Of a DNA stretch of 19,209 nucleotides, positions 14,026 to 19,209 are shown one piece after another (position 1 is the stretch's first letter; each line of letters starts with the position of its first letter). Below the pieces are notes generated by a model. It did no database searches and had not been told where the DNA came from. It saw only the letters and a program-made list of their open reading frames with translations. A program made the translations under genes and the position numbers. Source of the stretch: an uncultured Collinsella sp. (GTDB lineage Bacteria > Actinomycetota > Coriobacteriia > Coriobacteriales > Coriobacteriaceae); assembly GCA_900541235.1 (NCBI GenBank), contig UQIW01000027.1:1-19209 (forward strand), read 5' to 3'.

Positions 14026-14514
14026 TTACGCCTGCTGATAGTGCAGGTGCTCCTCGTCGATATCGGCCAGGTCGCGGTCGAGGTAACGGCGTGCGAGCCA
14101 GTTAGCCATGGGAAGGTTCTGATCCAGGTAGTTGCCGCACTCCTCGGGAGCGGCACCGGGGACATCGCCCTCAAAGTCGGCGACAAACTCGAACAGCTCA
14201 CGCACGAGCGGCAGGATCTCCTCGCTCGTCACCTCGCCAAATACGACGAGGTAAAAGCCCGTGCGGCAGCCCATGGGGCCAAAGTAGACAATGCGGCTCG
14301 ACCACTCGGCATGATTGCGAAGGAACGTCGCGCCCAGGTGCTCAATGGTGTGGCACTCGGCGGTGTTCATGACCGGCTCCTTGTTGGGCGTGGTCAGGCG
14401 CAGGTCAAACGTAGTGACGGCAGCACCGGTCGCCGGATCGCGGTCGATGCGGCTCACATACACGCCGGGCTCAAGCAGCAGATGATCAACGGAAAAGCTG
14501 GCGATGCGCTCCAT
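14026..14514 (-). CDS. luxS: S-ribosylhomocysteine lyase (AI-2 synthesis)
   Basis: LuxS splits S-ribosylhomocysteine into homocysteine and 4,5-dihydroxy-2,3-pentanedione, the precursor of the AI-2 signal, as part of the activated methyl cycle in the cytoplasm. The 162-aa length is normal. The metal site HTIEH (His55, Glu58, His59) and the third ligand Cys126 (PEECGNY) are present, as is catalytic Cys83 in GCRTGFYLV. The start at 14514 has GAGAGGAT upstream. It has its own terminator (13966-13996) and a candidate promoter in the gap after the nucleoside hydrolase gene, so it appears monocistronic. The partner nucleosidase (Pfs/MTAN) is not in the window. The assignment is secure. Confidence 0.97.
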   Translation of the reverse strand: MERIASFSVDHLLLEPGVYVSRIDRDPATGAAVTTFDLRLTTPNKEPVMNTAECHTIEHLGATFLRNHAEWSSRIVYFGPMGCRTGFYLVVFGEVTSEEILPLVRELFEFVADFEGDVPGAAPEECGNYLDQNLPMANWLARRYLDRDLADIDEEHLHYQQA

Positions 14515-14537
14515 GGCAGATCCTCTCGGTAGTCAAA

Positions 14538-14608
14538 TTGGGACGGGGCTCTTTTAGCTGGTTCGAACGGTCGCACCAATCATACCAGTCAAAAAAGCCC
14601 CGTCCCAA
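14538..14608. repeat. 13-bp inverted repeat flanking the luxS promoter
   Basis: TTGGGACGGGGCT (14538-14550) and AGCCCCGTCCCAA (14596-14608) are perfect inverted repeats separated by 45 nt, filling the gap between luxS and the nucleoside hydrolase gene. A T-run follows the first arm on the minus strand but not the second, so this is not a regular terminator. The long loop carries the luxS -10 element and the palindrome GTTCGAAC. Confidence 0.6.
14579..14608 (-). promoter_or_regulatory. luxS: Candidate luxS promoter
   Basis: On the minus strand TTGGGA (14608-14603, 4/6 match) is followed after 18 nt by TATGAT (14584-14579, 5/6), preceded by TGG, giving a near extended -10. Transcription would start near 14572, about 57 nt before luxS. 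The -35 overlaps the arm of the inverted repeat. Confidence 0.45.
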
Positions 14609-14617
14609 AAAGACAAC

Positions 14618-15592
14618 TTAGCCAAGGACACGGGCCATACGCGTCTTGAACTCGGACAGGAAGCGCGGAGCATCCACGGTCAGTGCCACAAGCGCGCTCT
14701 TGTCCGGATCGGATAGGCGGCGCTCGTCGCAAATGGTGCGGCCGCGATACTCGCCCAGCAGATCAACACGCAGATTGCAGCCGAGCGCACCCACGAGCGT
14801 GGGGTCAATCGCCACAGCGACGGCAAGCGGATCGTGCAGCGCGCAGCCACCCAGGTAGGGGGCGTTCATCTCGTACGAGCCAATGTAGTGCTCCACCATG
14901 CTCGCAAACGCGCAACCGGCCATGGTGCCCGAACCCGTCCAGCCGGCAATGTCGCGACGCGTGAGCACCACGCGATGCGTCACGTCCAGACCCACCATGG
15001 TGAGCTTGCGGCCCGAACGCAGCACGGCATCGGCCGCCTCGGGATCACTTGCCATGTTGGCCTCGGCGCCCGCACTCACGTTTCCGGGCACGGTCAGGGC
15101 GCCGCCCATCACGACCACGCGACCGATAGACATCATCGCCGCCACATCGCGCTCCAAGGCAAGTGCCAGGTTGGAGAGCGGACCGGTCGCCACGTAGATC
15201 AGATCGGGGCCATAGGTGCGCGCGGCATCAATCAGATAATCGACCGCGGCGTTGCCGTCGGCCGAGGTCGCCCCCACCGGCTCGTAGGGCGACGCGGGCA
15301 CGCTCGCGCCGCCGATGCCGTTCTTGCCGTGAATGAGCGCGGTGGACGCCGGCGGCGTATAGGGCTCAGTCGCCTGCAGAGGACGGTCGGCACCCAGGTA
15401 CACCGGAACCTCGGGGCGACCCAGCAGATCGAGCACCGCCAGGCAGTTGTGCGCCGATTGCTCGACGCGCACGTTGCCAAAGCACGTGGTGATGCCCACG
15501 AGCTCCACCTCGGGGCTCGCGATGGCATAGGCCAGCGCCATCGCATCGTCCACACCCATATCCAGATCAAGGATCAGCTTCTTGATTGCCAT
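14618..15592 (-). CDS. Inosine/uridine-type nucleoside hydrolase
   Basis: Hydrolyses the N-glycosidic bond of ribonucleosides to free base plus ribose, in salvage. The 324-aa protein has the Ca2+-binding N-terminal signature in the form DLDMGVDDAMAL (Asp9, Asp11, Asp15, Asp16), the strand VVVMGGAL (159-166) followed by NVSAGAEANMASDPEAA, and the catalytic His region CALHDPLAV (His253). All key positions of the family are kept; the usual DTDPG reads DLDMG here. Start ATG 15592 has GGAG 7 nt upstream. It lies 30 nt after the ribokinase stop, in the same direction, so both are probably one transcript: the hydrolase frees ribose and the kinase traps it as ribose 5-phosphate. Substrate preference cannot be told. 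It could be pyrimidine-specific (rihA/rihB type) or nonspecific (rihC type). Confidence 0.93.
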   Translation of the reverse strand: MAIKKLILDLDMGVDDAMALAYAIASPEVELVGITTCFGNVRVEQSAHNCLAVLDLLGRPEVPVYLGADRPLQATEPYTPPASTALIHGKNGIGGASVPASPYEPVGATSADGNAAVDYLIDAARTYGPDLIYVATGPLSNLALALERDVAAMMSIGRVVVMGGALTVPGNVSAGAEANMASDPEAADAVLRSGRKLTMVGLDVTHRVVLTRRDIAGWTGSGTMAGCAFASMVEHYIGSYEMNAPYLGGCALHDPLAVAVAIDPTLVGALGCNLRVDLLGEYRGRTICDERRLSDPDKSALVALTVDAPRFLSEFKTRMARVLG

Positions 15593-15622
15593 TGTTCTAC
15601 TCCGCTTCTCCGTCTTTATCGT

Positions 15623-16585
15623 TTAACTAAACCAATGTTCAACTTCGGCGCTCGTGGGAATCGATTGCTGAGCGCCCAGGCGCGACACCGTCACTGCCGA
15701 GGCGCGAGCACCCGCAGCCATGCACTCAAAGAGCGGCAAGCCCTCTAGGCGAGCCGCCGCCAACGCGCCGATAAACGTATCGCCGGCGGCCGTGGTATCG
15801 ACTACCGTACTCGAAAGTGCCGGCATGCGCAGCAGCTCGCCGTCATCGCCGAGCGTAACCGACCCGGCGCCGCCCAACGTGATGACCGCAGCTCCGGCGC
15901 CCTTGTCGAGCAGCGCTTTGAGCGCGGCGATGCAACTCACATCATCCGTGGGCAGAATGCCCGTCAGAACCTGGCACTCGGTCTCGTTGGGACAGACCAG
16001 GTCGACCGCAGGCCAGGCCTCCGCAGGCAGCTCACAGGCAGGCGCTGGATTAAAGACCGTATAGAACCCCAGCTCGTGAGCGCAAACAAGCGCCTCGGCC
16101 GTCGCCGCAAGGTCACATTCGCCCTGGGCGATAAAGACGCTTCCGGCAGCCGGGGCAATCTCGCTGGCGTCACTATCGAGTTCATCGGCCACCAGACGCC
16201 TCAGCGCGCGGGCAACGTCCTCGCCCGCAAGCGCATGGTTGGCGCCCGGCGACAGCACGATGCGGTTGTCTCCCTCGCAGCGAATGATGGTCGCCGTTCC
16301 CGTCTCCACATCATCGCGATGCACTACAAAGTCACAGTCCACGCCGGCGTCTTGGAGCCCCGCCACGAGCGACGCGCCGAACGCGTCGCGACCGATCGCG
16401 CCGATCATGTGCGTGCAAGCGCCCATACGCGCGGCAGCTACGGCCTGATTGGCGCCCTTGCCGCCGGCGTTGGTGATAAACCCGCTGCCGCCGACGGTCT
16501 CGCCCGCACGCGGTATGCGCTCGCACGCCACCGAAAGGTCCATGTTCATGCTGCCGAACACCGCAACGATGCCGCGATCTGCCAT
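15623..16585 (-). CDS. rbsK: Ribokinase (PfkB family)
   Basis: Phosphorylates D-ribose to ribose 5-phosphate with ATP in the cytoplasm. The 320-aa length is normal for ribokinase. N-terminal FGSMNMDL (10-17), the substrate motif GGKGANQAVAAARMG (41-55), and the C-terminal PfkB signature DTTAAGDTF with catalytic Asp269 are present. The start ATG at 16585 is preferred over longer readings because GAGGAGG lies 5 nt upstream. It is the first gene of a two-gene unit with the nucleoside hydrolase. No ribose transporter or RbsR is seen, so the ribose probably comes from nucleosides. Assignment to ribokinase rather than another PfkB sugar kinase is based on the GSMNMDL and GGKGANQA pattern. Confidence 0.9.
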   Translation of the reverse strand: MADRGIVAVFGSMNMDLSVACERIPRAGETVGGSGFITNAGGKGANQAVAAARMGACTHMIGAIGRDAFGASLVAGLQDAGVDCDFVVHRDDVETGTATIIRCEGDNRIVLSPGANHALAGEDVARALRRLVADELDSDASEIAPAAGSVFIAQGECDLAATAEALVCAHELGFYTVFNPAPACELPAEAWPAVDLVCPNETECQVLTGILPTDDVSCIAALKALLDKGAGAAVITLGGAGSVTLGDDGELLRMPALSSTVVDTTAAGDTFIGALAAARLEGLPLFECMAAGARASAVTVSRLGAQQSIPTSAEVEHWFS

Positions 16586-16772
16586 GGAAACCTCCTCATC
16601 CGCAGGCTTTGCGCCCACCGTCGACCAACGATTGTGCACTCTCGCACCCCCTATAACTTTAGTTCACTTTGATGTGGACGCGCGCTTGAGCTTGCGCCAG
16701 CAGCAAGCATTCACAGGAGCAGGCAGCTACAATGAAGGCGTGCTGATTATTCTCGTCATTGGATGATGTTTT
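16586..16772. promoter_or_regulatory. Divergent intergenic region of rbsK and the acyltransferase gene
   Basis: The 187-nt gap must hold the promoters of both divergent units. On the plus strand TACAAT (16728-16733) is a good -10 placed about 40 nt before the acyltransferase ATG, but no strong -35 is found at the usual distance. On the minus strand GTTATAGG (about 16650) is a weak -10 candidate. No clear operator is seen. Confidence 0.4.
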
Positions 16773-18989
16773 ATGGAACAACTCTCGCAATCGGGCTCGC
16801 GCGGTCGACGCCGCACGGGCAACGAGCCGGCGCCGCACGAACGCGTGAAGGGCGAACGCCGTGCCAACGAACCGCGACGCACCGTGAGCCCCCATCGTGC
16901 TTCTGCCAACAACGCGGGCCGCGCCAACACTCCCGCCGCGGAGCAGACGCCTGCTCGCCCCAAATCCCGCTACATCCCTGCCCTTGACGGCCTGCGTACG
17001 CTCGCCGTCGTCGCGGTGGTGCTCTATCACCTTAACCTCACGTGGGCGCAGGGCGGCCTGCTTGGCGTCACGATCTTCTTTGTGCTTTCGGGCTATCTGA
17101 TCACGCGCTTGCTGCTCAACGAAGTCGCTAAGACCGGACGCATCGACCTTAAGAGCTTCTGGATTCGCCGCATCCGTCGCCTGGTCCCCGCCGTGGTGAC
17201 CGTCGTGGTGGTAACCTGCGCGCTGTGCACTCTCTTTAACCACGTGATGCTCACCAAGATGCGCCCCGACATCCTGCCGTCGCTGTTGTTCTTCAACAAC
17301 TGGTGGCAGATTGCCCAAAACGTCTCGTACTTCAATGCTCTGGGCGACCCCTCGCCGCTCACGCACTTTTGGTCGCTTGCCATCGAGGAACAGTTCTACC
17401 TGATTTGGCCGCCACTGCTGTTTGCCATGGTATCCATGCATGTAAGCAAGCCCAACACGCGCCGCGTGGTTCTGGGCCTTGCCGTGGTATCTGCCCTAGC
17501 CATGATGGTGCTTTACAACCCTGCCGCCGACCCCAGCCGCGTGTACTACGGCACCGACACCCGTGTGTTCTCGCTGCTGCTGGGTGCCTGGATGGCCTTT
17601 ATCCCCGATCGCGACCTGGCGCCGGTGCGTCTCGCTCGTCGTTTGGGGCTCAATCGCCTAGCTGGCGCCGCCAAGCACGACAAGAACGCCGAGGGCAAGC
17701 CTGGCGAGAAGGCCGACGAATCAGCCGAGACCGCCCCGGCACAGCCGAGCGCCCTCGTGCGCTTTTGGTCCTCGCCCGCATCCATCGATGTGTTGGGCGT
17801 CGTGGGTCTGGTTGGCCTTGCCGCCATGGTCGCGCTCACCAACGGCTACACCGCCTTCCAGTATCGCGGAGGCACGCTGCTGTGTTCGATCCTCACGCTC
17901 ATGGTCATTGCCGCCTGCGTGCAGCCCCAGGGAATGGTTGCCCGCGCGCTGTCCGCCGAGCCGCTCGTGTGGGTTGGCAAGCGCTCGTACAGCATCTACC
18001 TGTGGCACTATCCGCTGCTGTTGCTCATGAACCCGGTCGCCAACATCAACGACACACCGTGGTGGCAGTACATTTTGCAGGTGTTGTTGGTGGTCGCCGT
18101 GGCAGAGTGCTGCTATCGCTTTATCGAGACTCCGTTTAGGAAGGGCGCCTTTGGGCGCACCGTCGCCGAATTCCGCGATGGCACCACCACGCCCGCCAAC
18201 TGGGCACGCACGCACATCCCTGTCTGCGCAGCCTGCGCTGTCGTGTTGGTCGTTGCACTGGGCGGCCTGATCTTTGTGCCCGAGACGTCTGCGCTGAGCG
18301 GCGAGGGCGCCGAAGTTCTGAACAAGGAAGCCAAGAACACCGCGCCCACCGACCAGCAGGCGGCCGACGACACCGACAAGGACAACGACGGCTTCCCCGA
18401 TGGCTCCTACGATCTGCTTATGATCGGCGACTCCGTGTCGCTGCGTGCCGTGGACACCTTTGACGGCGTGTTCCCGCACAGCCATATCGATGCCGAAAAG
18501 GGCCGCCAGTTTGATGCGGGCCGTGCGACATTTGAAGGCTATATCCAGCAGAACCTTGCCGGCAAGATCGTGGTCTTTGCCCTGGGCACCAACGGCTTGG
18601 TAACCGACGACCAGATAGACGCCATCATGGCCGATGCAGGAGATAAGCGTATTGTGGTGTTTGTGAACACGCGCAGCCCGCAGCCGTGGGTTGGCTCTAC
18701 CAACCAGGCCATCGCCAACGCCGCTACGCGCTACAAAAACGTGCGCGTTATCGACTGGTACGGATACAGTGCCAACCGCAACGACCTGTTCGATGGCGAT
18801 GGCACGCACCTATCGACCACTGGCGTGACTGAGTACCTCAACTTGATCCACGACGCAGTCAAGAAGGACCTGCCCGTGCATCCCGAGGATCACGTCAACG
18901 ATCCGCAGCCGGCAGCCGTCAAGTCTGCCACCGACGCACTCATCAATGCGCTTGCCTTCAAGCCGCACAAGTTGGGCACCGACAAGTAA
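16773..18989 (+). CDS. OatA-like acyltransferase-3 / SGNH O-acetyltransferase
   Basis: A 738-aa membrane protein that moves acyl groups across the membrane and adds them to an extracellular glycan, as OatA does for peptidoglycan. Order: a basic, disordered cytoplasmic tail (1-66); an acyltransferase-3 membrane domain (about 67-500) with YIPALDGLRTLAVV, His86, FFVLSGYLIT and SLAIEEQFYLIWP; a cytoplasmic charged loop (about 288-330); and a final membrane helix (about 483-502). An acidic linker follows (503-545), then an extracellular SGNH domain with GDSV (Ser554), GTN (605-607) and DGTH (Asp676, His679). All catalytic SGNH residues are present. The linker contains a Dx DxDG-type Ca2+-binding-like motif (535-543). 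The ATG at 16773 has only a weak ribosome site (GGATGAT). The substrate (peptidoglycan, teichoic acid or polysaccharide) is not known. It stands alone, divergent from rbsK. Confidence 0.88.
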   Translation: MEQLSQSGSRGRRRTGNEPAPHERVKGERRANEPRRTVSPHRASANNAGRANTPAAEQTPARPKSRYIPALDGLRTLAVVAVVLYHLNLTWAQGGLLGVTIFFVLSGYLITRLLLNEVAKTGRIDLKSFWIRRIRRLVPAVVTVVVVTCALCTLFNHVMLTKMRPDILPSLLFFNNWWQIAQNVSYFNALGDPSPLTHFWSLAIEEQFYLIWPPLLFAMVSMHVSKPNTRRVVLGLAVVSALAMMVLYNPAADPSRVYYGTDTRVFSLLLGAWMAFIPDRDLAPVRLARRLGLNRLAGAAKHDKNAEGKPGEKADESAETAPAQPSALVRFWSSPASIDVLGVVGLVGLAAMVALTNGYTAFQYRGGTLLCSILTLMVIAACVQPQGMVARALSAEPLVWVGKRSYSIYLWHYPLLLLMNPVANINDTPWWQYILQVLLVVAVAECCYRFIETPFRKGAFGRTVAEFRDGTTTPANWARTHIPVCAACAVVLVVALGGLIFVPETSALSGEGAEVLNKEAKNTAPTDQQAADDTDKDNDGFPDGSYDLLMIGDSVSLRAVDTFDGVFPHSHIDAEKGRQFDAGRATFEGYIQQNLAGKIVVFALGTNGLVTDDQIDAIMADAGDKRIVVFVNTRSPQPWVGSTNQAIANAATRYKNVRVIDWYGYSANRNDLFDGDGTHLSTTGVTEYLNLIHDAVKKDLPVHPEDHVNDPQPAAVKSATDALINALAFKPHKLGTDK

Positions 18990-19012
18990 CCTGCAGCGCA
19001 AACTTCCCACAT

Positions 19013-19050
19013 CCGGAGGGGGTGTCTGCCACGGCAGACACCCCCTCCGG
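19013..19050. repeat. 18-bp perfect hairpin after the acyltransferase gene
   Basis: Arms 19013-19030 and 19033-19050 are perfect inverted repeats with only two bases between them, so the folded loop is four bases. It begins 24 nt after the stop codon. No T-run follows (CAGTTAGGG). It could act as a terminator or mRNA-end stabiliser, or be another palindromic intergenic unit. Confidence 0.7.
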
Positions 19051-19157
19051 CAGTTAGGGACACTCCTGGCGCAGCCAATGAAGACCTCTACGGATGAATT
19101 CCAGGCCGCTCCGTCGCTCCAGACATCGTTTCCGGGTAGCGCGCAGAGATGTGGTGT

Positions 19158-19190
19158 AAGAGGCGGGGCATGCCCCGCCTCTTCTCTTTC
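19158..19190 (+). terminator. Candidate terminator: 26-nt perfect palindrome
   Basis: Bases 19158-19170 and 19171-19183 form a perfect 13-bp palindrome (AAGAGGCGGGGCA and its complement) followed by CTCTTTCTTG, a pyrimidine-rich tail. It probably ends transcription from the acyltransferase gene or from a gene beyond the right edge. Between 18990 and the window end I see no gene. Confidence 0.5.
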
Positions 19191-19209
19191 TTGAAAGGGA
19201 GGGGACACC

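Noticed and set aside
14557..14580. tRNA-like 3' end (GGTTCGAAC followed by ACCA)
   Set aside because: The bases around TTCGAA do not form a T-arm stem, and no D-arm, anticodon arm or acceptor partner is found upstream.
17721..18809. 362-codon open frame antisense to the acyltransferase gene
   Set aside because: The plus-strand gene has full catalytic motifs over the same bases; the antisense product has none.

Overview
The window looks like a chromosomal segment of a high-GC Gram-positive gut bacterium, most plausibly a Collinsella-type member of the Coriobacteriia. This is an inference from the strong GAGG/AAGGAGG ribosome binding sites, the third-codon G/C bias, the gene set (luxS, a 7TM sensor / NarL-type two-component set, an OatA-like acyltransferase with a basic N-terminal tail) and the many GC-rich intergenic hairpins. 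No sequence search was possible. Nothing here looks like a prophage, transposon, CRISPR array or RNA gene.

Layout. 1-215: gene-free, three hairpins downstream of pyrE, including a 100-nt nested inverted repeat. 216-899 (-): pyrE, orotate phosphoribosyltransferase. 900-1339: leader region of mgtA with a candidate promoter, a 23-codon ORF behind a perfect Shine-Dalgarno, and a hairpin repeat that recurs near 13.2 kb. 1340-4108 (+): MgtA-type Mg2+ P-type ATPase. 4109-4667: gene-poor debris holding low-complexity sequence, a long imperfect hairpin, the apparent C-terminal remnant of a LuxR-type regulator (-), and two imperfect tandem repeats.

4668-8965 (+): four closely spaced genes. These are a DUF4428-like zinc-ribbon protein, a double zinc-ribbon membrane protein, an SPFH-domain protein with two C-terminal zinc ribbons (resembling the YdjG/YdjI partners of PspA in Bacillus), and a lipoprotein. 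They look like one envelope-stress or membrane-scaffold module. It ends at a strong hairpin (9014-9048) shared with the convergent operon.

13067/12983 down to 9074 (-): a translationally coupled three-gene signalling operon. It encodes a 7TM sensor with no recognisable kinase active site, an intact NarL-type histidine kinase, and a NarL/LuxR response regulator, joined by GTGA and ATGA overlaps. The pairing suggests that an inactive sensor works with an active kinase.

13237-16585 (-): a DUF4867-like protein with a candidate operator over its promoter, luxS (AI-2 synthesis) with its own terminator and promoter, a nucleoside hydrolase, and ribokinase. The last two form a nucleoside-ribose salvage pair. 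16773-18989 (+): a divergently transcribed OatA-like membrane O-acyltransferase with an extracellular SGNH domain, followed by two strong hairpins to the end of the window.

The most interesting items are the possible leader peptide upstream of mgtA, the zinc-ribbon/SPFH module, the pseudo-kinase plus kinase pair, the decayed LuxR remnant, and several families of intergenic hairpins that recur inside the window.
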